Source: Streptomyces sp. 11x1
GTDB taxonomy: Bacteria; Actinomycetota; Actinomycetes; Streptomycetales; Streptomycetaceae
Reading direction: 5' to 3'
Length of the DNA stretch: 64,000 nt
Assembly: GCF_032598905.1 (NCBI RefSeq)
Contig: NZ_CP122458.1
Coordinates: 10,131,001 to 10,195,000, forward strand
Both the position numbers and the translations under genes were made by a program. Of this stretch, positions 53,159 to 61,902 are shown in pieces (the stretch's first letter is position 1; each line of letters starts with the position of its first letter). The notes below the pieces were generated by a model. That model saw only the letters and a program-made list of their open reading frames with translations. It ran no database searches and was not told where the DNA came from.

Positions 53159-54151
53159 ATGACCGCCGGACATCCACCGTCCCCTCCGCCGACCCCTCCG
53201 CCGTCTCCTGTCCGTGTGCGGCCGGACCGCCCCGGTGCCGGACGGGTGAGCGCCGTGGTGGCCGGGCTGGCGGCCGGGCTCGTGCTGTTCCCCGGCCTGG
53301 CCCCCAACTCCGTGGGCCGGCTGGGCAGTCTGCTGGAGGCGTTCCTGCCCTGGCTCGGCCTGGTGGTCGTGGTCCTGCTCGGCGTGGGGCTGCTGCGCCG
53401 CTCGGCCGTCACGCTGCTGGCGCTTCTGCTTCCGGCGGCGGCCTGGACGTACACATTCGGCGGTCTGCTGCTGCCCGGCGCGCCGCCCGGGGCGCGGGAT
53501 CTCGTCGTGGTGCAGCACAACGTGAGCGACGAGAACACCGACCCTGCGGGTACGGCCCGCGCCCTGGCCGCGGCCGGGCCCGACCTCATCGCGCTGGAGG
53601 AACTGGTGCCCTCGGCACTTCCGGTCTACGAGAGGGCGCTCGCCCGGGAGTACCCGCACCACGCGGTCCGCGGCACCGTCGGACTCTGGTCGCGGCATCC
53701 GCTCACCGGGACCCGCCCGCTGGACATCAAGCCCGAGGGGATCGGGGAGGACTGGCGCCGCGGGCTCAGGACCTCGGCCCGTACGCCGCACGGCGACATC
53801 GCGGTGTACGTCGCCCACCTGCCGTCCGTACGCCTCGGGGCGGGCGGACTCGTGTCGCACCGGCGTGACGAGAGTGCCGGCCTGCTGGGCCGGGCCGTCG
53901 CCGCCGAGACACGCGACCCGGTGGTCCTCCTAGGCGACCTCAACGGCACGGTCGACGACCGCGGTCTGGCACCGCTCACCACACGGATGAACGTGGCGGA
54001 GCGCGGCTTCGCGTTCAGCTACCCTGCCGGTCTCCCGCTCACCCGGATCGACCAGGTCATGGCCCGCTCGGCGACCGTCGCCGACATCCGCGCCCTGCCC
54101 GCCACCGGCAGTGACCACCTGCCCGTCGCCGCCCGGATCACTCTGGACTGA
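53159..54151 (+). CDS. Membrane-anchored endonuclease/exonuclease/phosphatase-family protein
   Basis: A 330-residue protein. A Pro-rich cytoplasmic start is followed by three hydrophobic helices (residues about 30-105), then an EEP domain: VVVQHNVSDENTDP, LIALEELVPS, YVAHLPS, VVLLGDLNGT and the catalytic TGSDHLPVAA. The catalytic domain probably faces outside. Substrate may be nucleic acid, phosphoinositide or sphingolipid. It starts nine bases after the ArsR stop and converges with GH43, overlapping by 14 bp. Confidence 0.85.
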   Translation: MTAGHPPSPPPTPPPSPVRVRPDRPGAGRVSAVVAGLAAGLVLFPGLAPNSVGRLGSLLEAFLPWLGLVVVVLLGVGLLRRSAVTLLALLLPAAAWTYTFGGLLLPGAPPGARDLVVVQHNVSDENTDPAGTARALAAAGPDLIALEELVPSALPVYERALAREYPHHAVRGTVGLWSRHPLTGTRPLDIKPEGIGEDWRRGLRTSARTPHGDIAVYVAHLPSVRLGAGGLVSHRRDESAGLLGRAVAAETRDPVVLLGDLNGTVDDRGLAPLTTRMNVAERGFAFSYPAGLPLTRIDQVMARSATVADIRALPATGSDHLPVAARITLD

Positions 54152-56243
54152 CCACCGGCCCGATGGACTCCAGCGTCGGCACGACCTCCTCGATCGAGCC
54201 GTCCGCCGCGAACACCAGCCGGTCCAGGGTGGATTCACGGCGGACGCCGTCACCGCGCGGGGTGCCGGGGCCCGGGATCGCGAACCGGTGGTAGCAGATG
54301 AACCAGTCGTCCGTGCCGGGGACGTTCACGACCGTGTGATGGCCGGTCGCGAGGATCCCGTGCTCCGGGCGCTTGCGCAGGATCACGCCCTTCTCGGTCC
54401 ACGGGCCGAGCGGGGTGGGGCCGGTGGCGTAGGCGACGCGATAGTCGTCGCTGCGGGTGTCGTCCTCCGACCACATGTAGTAGTACACGCCTCGCCGTTT
54501 GAGGACGAAGGCGCCCTCGCGGAAGTCCTTGGGCGTGAACCGCCTTACCCGCGCCGGGTCGAAGGAGACCATGTCCTCGTCGAGCGGGACGCCGTACGCC
54601 TCGCTGTTGCCCCAGTAGAGATACGCGGTGCCGTCGTCGTCCGTGAAGACGGCCGGGTCGATCATCTGCCCCGCGTAGTCGTCGCGCCCGATGAGCGGCC
54701 GGCCCAGGGCGTCCCGGAAGGGGCCGGTGGGACTGTCGGCGACGGCGACACCGATCTGCTGGTCGGCGCAGAAGTAGAAGTAGTAGGACCCGTTGCGTTC
54801 CCCGGCGGCCGGGGCCCAGGCGTGGCGCTCCGCCCAGCTCACGTCCGACTCCAGGTCGAGGACCACGCCGTGGTTCTCCCAGGTGACCAGGTCGTCGGAG
54901 GAGAACACCTCGAACCGGGTGCCACCCCAGCCCTCGAAGCCGTCCGTCGTCGGATAGATGAAGTAACGGCCGTGGAACTCCTGGATGTTGGGGTCGGCGT
55001 ACAGCCCCGGCAGCAGGGGGCTGCGCATGGGCACCGCCTCGACCGTCCAGGTGCGCGCGGTGCCGTCGGCCGCTTTGACGGTGTAGCTCTGCGGGGTGCG
55101 GAAATCGCGCTCGGTGCCCGATGGCGGGTCGATCCGGCAATCCGCCGCCAGGTTGAACTCCGGTGCGAGACGGGCGAGTTCGGTGCCCGGGTGCAGAGGC
55201 AGGACGACCTTCGACGCGGTGTCGTCGACGAGCGCGTACGCCTTCAGGCCGTCCGGCACGGTGGCGTCGACCACGGACGCCGGCGGCGCGTACCCGGCGA
55301 GGAGCCGCTCGTACTCGGCCCGCGTCACGGGCAGCACGGAGCCGTGCCGCGCGCCGGGCGGCAGCGCGAACTCCTCGCAGGGCGTCCACTCCCCGGAGTC
55401 CAGGTCGGTGGTCTCGAAGGGTACGTAGCCGCGTCCGCTGAACTCGTCGACGAACAGGTACCACGTGCGGTCGTCCGTGTTCGACCTGAAGACGATCGGT
55501 CCCTCGCCCTGCTCCACGGCCCTGTGACCGATGCGGTCGGCCACGAAGTCGTACGCGGTGTCGCGCAGCCCCGTCGACTTCTCCGCGGTGATGAACTTGC
55601 CGCCGGGCGCGGCGGGGGAGTGGGCTCGCTCGTCCTTGGTGAAGCGGTAGTAGGTGCCGTCGTGCCGGACGACGGTCGAGTCGATGACCGAGTGGCCGGG
55701 GTCGTTCCACAGGCGGGGCTCGCTGAAGACACGGAAGTCACGGGTGGTCGCGTACAGCATCCTGTTGTGGGTGTCGGCGGTGTGGTCCGGGTCGTCCTGC
55801 GCGTACAGCTTCGACGCCCAGAAGACGACGAACGCGCCGAGCTCCGGGGCGTGGACGGCCTCGGGCGCCCAGACGTTGCCGGCCGTGTCGGGGGCGACGC
55901 GCACCAGTCGGCGGTCGGTCCAGCTCACCAGATCCGTGCTCTCCCAGATCATGAGCGCGGTGCTTCCGGTGCGCTGCACCCGGTCCCAGTCGCCGTGCGG
56001 CTCCCCGTGCATCCTGAGGTCGGTGGCGATCAGGTAGAACCGGTCGCCCTCCGGGGCGCGCACCAGGAACGGGTCGCGCAGCCCGCCCGTCCCGAGGTCC
56101 GAGGTCAGCACCGGCGCCCCGCCGTTCAACTCACGCCAGCGCAGCGGGTCGTCGCCCCGGCTGAGCGCGAACCTGATCCGCTCGCCGTCCGGGCTGCCCT
56201 CGCCGGTGAAGTAGACGAAGACGTAACCGGCGTACTCCTGCAA
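54138..56243 (-). CDS. Two-domain glycoside hydrolase family 43 protein
   Basis: A 701-residue cytoplasmic enzyme with two five-bladed GH43 propellers. The first (residues 1-290) has LRDPFLVRAPEGDRFYLIAT, NVWAPEAVHAPE and STVVRHDGTYYRF. The second (about 415-701) has YADPNIQEFHGRYFIYPTTD, MIDPAVFTDDDGTAYLYWG and EGAFVLKRRGVYYYMWSE, covering the general base and acid. A roughly 120-residue beta linker joins them. Likely an arabinofuranosidase or xylosidase-type activity. The TTG start at 56243 is supported by GGAGG five bases upstream. Confidence 0.82.
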   Translation of the reverse strand: MQEYAGYVFVYFTGEGSPDGERIRFALSRGDDPLRWRELNGGAPVLTSDLGTGGLRDPFLVRAPEGDRFYLIATDLRMHGEPHGDWDRVQRTGSTALMIWESTDLVSWTDRRLVRVAPDTAGNVWAPEAVHAPELGAFVVFWASKLYAQDDPDHTADTHNRMLYATTRDFRVFSEPRLWNDPGHSVIDSTVVRHDGTYYRFTKDERAHSPAAPGGKFITAEKSTGLRDTAYDFVADRIGHRAVEQGEGPIVFRSNTDDRTWYLFVDEFSGRGYVPFETTDLDSGEWTPCEEFALPPGARHGSVLPVTRAEYERLLAGYAPPASVVDATVPDGLKAYALVDDTASKVVLPLHPGTELARLAPEFNLAADCRIDPPSGTERDFRTPQSYTVKAADGTARTWTVEAVPMRSPLLPGLYADPNIQEFHGRYFIYPTTDGFEGWGGTRFEVFSSDDLVTWENHGVVLDLESDVSWAERHAWAPAAGERNGSYYFYFCADQQIGVAVADSPTGPFRDALGRPLIGRDDYAGQMIDPAVFTDDDGTAYLYWGNSEAYGVPLDEDMVSFDPARVRRFTPKDFREGAFVLKRRGVYYYMWSEDDTRSDDYRVAYATGPTPLGPWTEKGVILRKRPEHGILATGHHTVVNVPGTDDWFICYHRFAIPGPGTPRGDGVRRESTLDRLVFAADGSIEEVVPTLESIGPVVSPE

Positions 56244-56386
56244 ACCGACCTCCAGCGCTGCGACCTTTTGGCATGTCCTGTGGGAAAGCCCGTCGAAGAG
56301 TGTTGCTATCTGCGCCGAGCGGCGTCAATCGGCTCAGGGGCCCGGGGAGGCAGCGAAAGTTTCGACTTGAGGGCCTTCCCGTGCGG

Positions 56387-57232
56387 TCAGCCTTCCAGTC
56401 GGCGCAGCCGTTCCGCGTCACAGGTGCGCGGGCAGGTGGAGCAGGCCTCGGCCGGGCGGATCGTGTAGTAGAGGCAGCAGCCCAGACGGGTACGGGTCGG
56501 GTGCTCGCGACCGTCGCTCGTGCGCAGGGAACGGAAGTCCGCGCCGCCGGGGAAGGGCGCCTGGGCGCCGGGCAGGACGGCGGAGGCGGCCCGGACGCCG
56601 GCGGCCTCGTCGCCGCGCGTCCGCCCGAGGTACCAGAGGCCGGAGACCAGGTCGTCGGAGACCAGCCCCCACAGCGCGCGCGAGCCCCGCCGGACGTACG
56701 GGCCGAGCGCCTCCAGCACCGGACCCATGTGGTCCGCCACAGCGGTCCTCAACTCGGCGCGCAGCGCCTCCTGATGGGCGGCGACCCGGGCGCCGGGGAG
56801 GAGTGCGGCCGGGTCGCCCGGGAGGCAGCCGAGCTCGGTTCCCGGGGTGACTTCGAAGGCGCCCGCGGCGAGGTCGACGCGTATGTCGCCGGGGGCGACC
56901 CGGGGCACACGCCGCTCCAGGAACCACACTCCGCTCATTAACAGGCCCACCGACCAGGCGTATTCGTGCAGAGCGCGGGAGGCGGCGACGTGCCGGGGCG
57001 CGGTGTGGTCGTGGCGCTCCCGGATACGGGCGGCCTCCGCCTCCACGAAGGCCTCGACGCCCTCCTGACCGTCCATCAGGCCGACGGTGCGGGCGGGTGA
57101 CGGACCCGGTTCGGCGATCCGTACGGACAGCGCCTCGCACATCGCGTCCAGGTGGCGGTAGGCGGCGGTGAGGAATACCGGGACGGGCGTGGCGGTGTCG
57201 GCCTGGGTGGTTTCCAGGTGTGCCACGGTCAT
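56387..57232 (-). CDS. FhuF-like 2Fe-2S ferric-siderophore reductase
   Basis: A 281-residue protein whose C-terminus contains the cysteine set GCCLYYTIRPAEACSTCPRT, spaced C-C-x10-C-x2-C as in FhuF. It reduces imported ferric siderophores to release Fe2+ in the cytoplasm. An iron box lies about 40 bp upstream of its start, and the siderophore permease operon is divergent. Confidence 0.88.
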   Translation of the reverse strand: MTVAHLETTQADTATPVPVFLTAAYRHLDAMCEALSVRIAEPGPSPARTVGLMDGQEGVEAFVEAEAARIRERHDHTAPRHVAASRALHEYAWSVGLLMSGVWFLERRVPRVAPGDIRVDLAAGAFEVTPGTELGCLPGDPAALLPGARVAAHQEALRAELRTAVADHMGPVLEALGPYVRRGSRALWGLVSDDLVSGLWYLGRTRGDEAAGVRAASAVLPGAQAPFPGGADFRSLRTSDGREHPTRTRLGCCLYYTIRPAEACSTCPRTCDAERLRRLEG

Positions 57233-57269
57233 CGGTAACTCCAGAGCGTGAAGGGTTTGGCAGGAGAGG

Positions 57270-57288
57270 TAGGTAAGGCTTACCTTAG
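57270..57288. promoter_or_regulatory. IdeR/DmdR iron box upstream of the FhuF-like gene
   Basis: TAGGTAAGGCTTACCTTAG is close to the 19-bp consensus TTAGGTTAGGCTCACCTAA. Aligned one base to the left (57269-57287), 15 of 19 positions match. It overlaps the expected promoter 38-56 bp upstream of the start codon. Confidence 0.85.
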
Positions 57289-57414
57289 CCGCAAGATCGC
57301 GTGGTGCCGACCCGATGGGGTGTGGAGGAGTCGTGTGCGTCGTTGACCAGCGAAGTCGCCGGCCGGTTGATCAAGGGCGTTATGGATCACAGTGAACCCA
57401 CAGCCGTTGAAAAC

Positions 57415-57433
57415 TAAAGCATGCCTAACCTAA
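57415..57433. promoter_or_regulatory. IdeR/DmdR iron box overlapping the FecCD operon promoter
   Basis: On the minus strand TTAGGTTAGGCATGCTTTA matches the first 11 consensus positions exactly (14 of 19 overall). It lies between TTGAAA (57407-57412) and TAAGCT (57431-57436), an apparent -35/-10 pair with 18-bp spacing, so repressor binding would block the promoter. Confidence 0.75.
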
Positions 57434-57444
57434 GCTCACGTTTC

Positions 57445-58470
57445 GTGACTGCGACCGAACGGGCCGCGCCGACCGGCGTGCCCCCGCGTGCCCTGAGGCA
57501 CCTGACCCTGCTCCTCGGTGGAATCGGCGCGCTGACGCTGTGCGCCGCGCTGAGCCTCGCCCTCGGAACCCGCTCCGTCCCCCTGCCCACGGTGCTCGAC
57601 GCGCTGTCGGGGCACGCGGAGGGCCGGGACGCCCTGGTGGTGACGGGACTTCGGCTGCCGCGCACGATCATCGGCCTGGCGGTCGGCGCCGCCCTCGGAG
57701 TCGCGGGCGCCGTGGCCCAGGGCATCACCCGCAACCCGCTCGCCTCCCCGACCACTTTGGGCATCAACGCGGGCGCGGGCTTCGCGGTCGTCGTCGCCAT
57801 CTTCGCGCTGAAACTCACCGACCCCGTCGAGTACGTGTGGTTCGCGTTCGCCGGAGCCGCCGCGGCCGCCGTCCTCGCCCAAGCGCTGGCCCGCCGCGCC
57901 GGGAACATCGACCCGGTACGGCTCGCCCTCGGTGGCACGGTGCTCCAACTGGTGCTGCTGTCCTGGACGTCGGCCGTCATGCTGGCCAGTCAGCGCACCC
58001 TCGACGAGGCCCGCTTCTGGCTGGCGGGCTCCCTCGCGGGACGCCAACTCGACACGCTCTGGCCGGTGTTGCCGTTGCTCCTTCTCGGCCTCCTGCTCGC
58101 CGGGGCCGTCGCGCCCGCCCTCAACGCCCTCGCCCTGGGCGACGACTCGGCACAGGCGCTCGGCGTACCCGTCACCCGTGTCCGACTCGCCGGCGGCCTA
58201 GCGGTCGTCCTGCTCGCCGGATCCGCCGTCGCCGTGGCCGGCCCGGTCGCGTTCATCGGACTTGCCGCGCCCCACCTCGTCCGCCCGCTCCTCGGCGGCG
58301 ACCACTGCCTGCTCGTCCCCGGCTGCCTCCTCGTCGGCCCGCTGCTCCTCCTCACCGCCGACATTCTCGGCCGCCTGGTCATCCGCCCCGCCGAACTGGA
58401 GGTCGGGATTGTCACCGCGTTCCTCGGTGCGCCCCTGCTGGCCCTGCTCGCCCGGAAGGCCGCCCGATGA
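57445..58470 (+). CDS. FecCD-family iron-siderophore ABC permease
   Basis: A 341-residue permease with about nine helices; LRLPRTIIGLAVGAALGVAG, GITRNPLASPTTLGINAGAG and GPVAFIGLAAPHLVR are the family motifs. GTG 57445 is chosen because the TAAGCT -10 lies nine bases upstream, implying a leaderless message. An ATG at 57421 lies inside the promoter and iron box. Forms a heterodimer with the next permease. Stop overlaps the next ATG. Confidence 0.88.
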   Translation: MTATERAAPTGVPPRALRHLTLLLGGIGALTLCAALSLALGTRSVPLPTVLDALSGHAEGRDALVVTGLRLPRTIIGLAVGAALGVAGAVAQGITRNPLASPTTLGINAGAGFAVVVAIFALKLTDPVEYVWFAFAGAAAAAVLAQALARRAGNIDPVRLALGGTVLQLVLLSWTSAVMLASQRTLDEARFWLAGSLAGRQLDTLWPVLPLLLLGLLLAGAVAPALNALALGDDSAQALGVPVTRVRLAGGLAVVLLAGSAVAVAGPVAFIGLAAPHLVRPLLGGDHCLLVPGCLLVGPLLLLTADILGRLVIRPAELEVGIVTAFLGAPLLALLARKAAR

Positions 58471-59507
58471 CACTGACGTACAAGGCGGCCGTGCGACGCG
58501 GCACGCACCGCCCGCCCGGCCGGGCCCGCCTCCTCGCCTACGGCGCGACCGGCCTCCTCGCCCTGCTCGCGCTGGTCACGATCGCCGTCTCCACGGGGGA
58601 GATGGACATGCCCGCCTCCGTGGCGCTCCGCGCGCTGGCCGGGTTCGGCGATCCGGGCGATGTGCTGGTGGTGCGGGAGTTCCGGGCGCCGCGTGCCGTC
58701 GCCGCCGTGGTGGCCGGTGCCGGACTGGGAGCGGCGGGCTGCGTCCTGCAACGGCTGTTCCGCAACCCCCTCGCCTCCCCGGACGTGATGGGGGTGACCG
58801 GCGGGGCCTCGCTCGGCGCGGTCGCCCTGCTTGCCGCCGGTGCCTCCCAACTGCTCATCCCCGTCGGCGCGTTGGCCGGTGGACTGCTGGCCGCGCTGCT
58901 GCTCGGGGTGTTCGCCTGGGGCTCCGGGTTCGCCGTTACCCGGCTCGTCCTCACCGGCCTCGCCGTCCAGGCGGGCCTGGCCGCCGCGGTCAACCTCCTG
59001 ATCGTCCGCTTCCCCGCCGAACTCGCGGGCTCGGCGCTCCAGTGGACGACCGGATCGGTGTACGGCCGCACCTGGACGGAGGTCTGGGGCGCGGGCGCCG
59101 CCGTGCTGCTCGCCCTGGCCGTCGCGCTGGTCACCCACCGCCGTCTCGCCGTGCTCGACCTGGGGGACGACTCGGCGGGGGCGCTCGGCCTCGACACGTC
59201 CGCCGCGCGCCTCCAACTGCTGCTCGTGGCCGTCACGTTGGCTTCGCTGGCGGCGGCCCTGGCCGGGCCGGTCACCTTCGTCGCCCTCGCCGTCCCGCAC
59301 ATCGTCCGTCTCCTCACCGGCCCACCCATGGCGGCGACGCTCGCCCTGGCGGCCCTCACCGGGGCGGTTCTGCTGCTCGCCGCCGACCTCGTGGTCCAGC
59401 ATCTGCTCCCGGTGGAGGGCCTGCCGGTCGGGGCCGCGACGGCGACGTTGGGGGCACCGTGGTTGCTGGTGCTGATGTTCCGTCAGAGTGCGGCGGTGCG
59501 GGGGTGA
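58467..59507 (+). CDS. FecCD-family iron-siderophore ABC permease (second subunit)
   Basis: A 346-residue partner permease. FRAPRAVAAVVAGAGLGAAG, LFRNPLASPDVMGVTGGASL and GPVTFVALAVPHIVRLL match the first subunit. ATGA overlap with it. A 374-bp repeat-filled gap separates it from the ATPase gene, unusual for this normally tight operon. Confidence 0.9.
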   Translation: MTLTYKAAVRRGTHRPPGRARLLAYGATGLLALLALVTIAVSTGEMDMPASVALRALAGFGDPGDVLVVREFRAPRAVAAVVAGAGLGAAGCVLQRLFRNPLASPDVMGVTGGASLGAVALLAAGASQLLIPVGALAGGLLAALLLGVFAWGSGFAVTRLVLTGLAVQAGLAAAVNLLIVRFPAELAGSALQWTTGSVYGRTWTEVWGAGAAVLLALAVALVTHRRLAVLDLGDDSAGALGLDTSAARLQLLLVAVTLASLAAALAGPVTFVALAVPHIVRLLTGPPMAATLALAALTGAVLLLAADLVVQHLLPVEGLPVGAATATLGAPWLLVLMFRQSAAVRG

Positions 59508-59521
59508 GGGGGCGGCCACGG

Positions 59522-59806
59522 GGTGCGTTGTCGGGTGCGGGCCCGGTGGGGGCCGACCGCGCAGTTCCCCGCGCCCCTGAAAAGCAGGGGCTACGCCCCG
59601 TGCTTTTCACCCCGCGCTACGGCTGTCTTTCGGGTCGGCACGGGGGCTGCCTTTCGGGCTGGCCCGACCGCCGTCTTTGGGGCCGGCGCGACCTTCGCCT
59701 GTCGGGCCCGCGTGACCGTGGTCTTTCAGGCCGGCAAGGGCCTGGCCTTTTAGGGGCGCGGGGAACTGCGCGAGAAGCCCCACCGGACCCGCACCCGACA
59801 ACGCAC
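59522..59806. repeat. Long imperfect inverted repeat split by a 24-bp tandem array
   Basis: Arms at 59522-59583 and 59748-59806 are imperfect reverse complements over about 60 bp, including CAGTTCCCCGCGCCCCT and its mirror. The left arm leads into a hairpin GAAAAGCAGGGGC...GCCCCGTGCTTTTC (59579-59610). Between the hairpin and the right arm, a 24-bp unit is repeated about 5.4 times (59618-59747). The arms belong to a dispersed Streptomyces palindrome also seen at 52690. Confidence 0.8.
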
Positions 59807-59881
59807 CGACCATCACCCGTACCCGCACCCGCACTCGTACTCCGCGTACTGCACAACGACCCGCTCGCCCCAGGAGCCCAC

Positions 59882-60703
59882 ATGCCCCCCACCAACGAAC
59901 TCCGCATCCGGCGCCTCGACCTGCGCTACGGCGACCGGCTCGTGGTCGGCGGGCTCGACCTGACACTGCCCGGCGGCGCCGTGACTGCGATCGTGGGCCC
60001 CAACGCCTGTGGTAAATCAACCCTGTTGCGAGGCATCAGCCGACTGCTCGCCCCCGCCGCCGGCACAGTCACCCTAGACGGCTCCGACATCCACCGCATG
60101 TCCGCCCGCGACCTGGCCCTACGGATGGGCCTGCTGCCGCAACAGCCTGTCACCCCCGAGGCGATCACCGTCGAGGCACTCGTACGGCTCGGCCGCTACC
60201 CGCACCAGCGCCTGCTCAGCCCCTGGTCGACCGCAGACCAGCGCGCCGTCGACGAGGCACTGGACCGCACCGGCACGACGGTGCTGCGCGACCACCCCGT
60301 CGACAGACTCTCCGGCGGCCAACGCCAACGAGCCTGGATCGCACTGGCGTTGGCGCAGGACACCGACCTGCTCCTGCTCGACGAACCGACCACCTTCCTC
60401 GATCTCCGGCACCAGCTCGACGTCCTCGACCTGGTCGCCGCCCTGCACGCCGAGGCCGGCCGCACCGTGGTGATGGTGCTGCACGACCTCGGACAGGCCG
60501 CCCGTTACGCCGACCACATGGTCGTGCTCAAGGACGGGCGCCTCGCCGCCGCCGGCCCACCGGCCGACGTGCTCGACGCGGACCTGGTCAAGTCCGTGTT
60601 CGACGTGGACTGCCGGGTCATTCCCGACCCGGAGACCGGAACCCCGCTGGTCGTCCCGAAGAGCGGCGCGACACGCCGCAGCACCGCGCCCGTCACCACC
60701 TGA
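59882..60703 (+). CDS. Iron-siderophore ABC transporter ATPase (FecE/FepC type)
   Basis: A 273-residue ATPase. Walker A GPNACGKSTLL, the LLPQQPVTPEAITVEALVRL segment typical of siderophore systems, signature LSGGQRQRAWIALALA and Walker B LLLLDEPTTFLDL are complete. AGGAG precedes ATG 59882. Energises the two FecCD permeases. The C-terminal 25 residues are a Thr/Arg-rich extension. Confidence 0.92.
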   Translation: MPPTNELRIRRLDLRYGDRLVVGGLDLTLPGGAVTAIVGPNACGKSTLLRGISRLLAPAAGTVTLDGSDIHRMSARDLALRMGLLPQQPVTPEAITVEALVRLGRYPHQRLLSPWSTADQRAVDEALDRTGTTVLRDHPVDRLSGGQRQRAWIALALAQDTDLLLLDEPTTFLDLRHQLDVLDLVAALHAEAGRTVVMVLHDLGQAARYADHMVVLKDGRLAAAGPPADVLDADLVKSVFDVDCRVIPDPETGTPLVVPKSGATRRSTAPVTT

Positions 60704-60797
60704 CCGCTCATCAACTCACCCACCCAACCCGTTCACCCTCACCCCTTCACCCGTTGACCTGTTCATCCATCTGCTGATCAAGAAAGACAACGCCCTC

Positions 60798-61814
60798 ATG
60801 CTCAAGCGATCACCCCTGCGCGGATTCGGCGGCCCCACCGCCGCACTGCTCACCGTCGTCTTCGGCACGGGCCTCCTCGCCGCCTGCGGCGACTCCGACA
60901 CGACGAAGGCGGACGACGCCGCCCAGGCCGGTGCGGACAGCGCCGCCTTCCCCCGCACCCTCAAGACCGTGATGGGCGACGTCAAGATCCCGGCGCAGCC
61001 GAAGAAGGTCGTCGTCCTCGACACCGGTGAGCTCGACGACGTCACCCTGCTCGGCGTCGACCCGGTCGGCGCCGTCGCCCCGCACTTCAAGACGGAGGGC
61101 GGCTTCCCCACGTACCTGGAGGGCGACCTCAAGAACACCACGGACGTCGGACCGCTCCTGGAGCCGAACCTGGAGAAGATCGCCTCCCTGCGGCCCGACC
61201 TGATCCTGTCCTCCAAGGTCCGGCACGAGAAGGTCTACGACAAGCTCAGCGCCATCGCCCCGACGGTCTTCACCGAGACCACCGGCGGTGTCTGGAAGGA
61301 GAACCTCAAGGTCCACGCCGAGGCGCTGGGCCTGGAGGACGAGGCCGCCGCCAAGCTCAAGGAGTACGAGACGCGGGCCGAGGCGCTCGGCGAGGCGATC
61401 AAGAAGAAGGACGGCGCCCTGCCGACCGTCTCCGTGGTCCGCTTCGTCGCCGGCCCGACTCGGCTCTACGCCTCCAACTCCTACAGCGGTGTCGTCCTGA
61501 ACGACGTCGGCTTCCGGCGCCCGAAGTCGCAGATCTCCGACGACCCGGCAGTCACCATGAAGGACGTCGGCCCGGAGGAGATCGACCAGGCCGACGCCGA
61601 CCTGATCTTCGTCACCACCGCCGACAGCCCGGACAGGACCCAGCAGAAGCAGGTCACCTCCAACCCCGTCTGGAAGGACCTGCCCGCCGTCGAGGACGGC
61701 AAGGTCTTCGAGGTCCCGGACGAGACCTGGATGTCCGGCATCGGCGTCCAGGCCGCCGAGGAGATGCTCGCCGACATCGCGAAGGCAACCGGCGTCGAAC
61801 TGCCGAAGCAGTAA
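60798..61814 (+). CDS. Iron-siderophore-binding lipoprotein
   Basis: A 338-residue class III solute-binding protein. Lipobox LLAAC places the lipidated Cys at residue 30. The FepB-like domain contains PKKVVVLDTGELDDVTLLGV, LEPNLEKIASLRPDLILSS and the C-terminal EMLADIAKATG. It captures ferric siderophore outside the membrane and hands it to the FecCD permeases. Gap of 94 bp after the ATPase gene. Confidence 0.92.
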   Translation: MLKRSPLRGFGGPTAALLTVVFGTGLLAACGDSDTTKADDAAQAGADSAAFPRTLKTVMGDVKIPAQPKKVVVLDTGELDDVTLLGVDPVGAVAPHFKTEGGFPTYLEGDLKNTTDVGPLLEPNLEKIASLRPDLILSSKVRHEKVYDKLSAIAPTVFTETTGGVWKENLKVHAEALGLEDEAAAKLKEYETRAEALGEAIKKKDGALPTVSVVRFVAGPTRLYASNSYSGVVLNDVGFRRPKSQISDDPAVTMKDVGPEEIDQADADLIFVTTADSPDRTQQKQVTSNPVWKDLPAVEDGKVFEVPDETWMSGIGVQAAEEMLADIAKATGVELPKQ

Positions 61815-61902
61815 GTCCCGCGGTACCCGGGGCGGGCCCCACCACGAGACGGGCCTGCCCCGCCCCACCCCCCACCTGCTAGCGGAAGCCGTGCACCACC
61901 CC

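Noticed and set aside
54111..56468. 785-codon plus-strand frame across the GH43 gene
   Set aside because: The GH43 protein on the minus strand has two complete catalytic domains; the antisense frame shows only Val/Arg/Gly-rich sequence.
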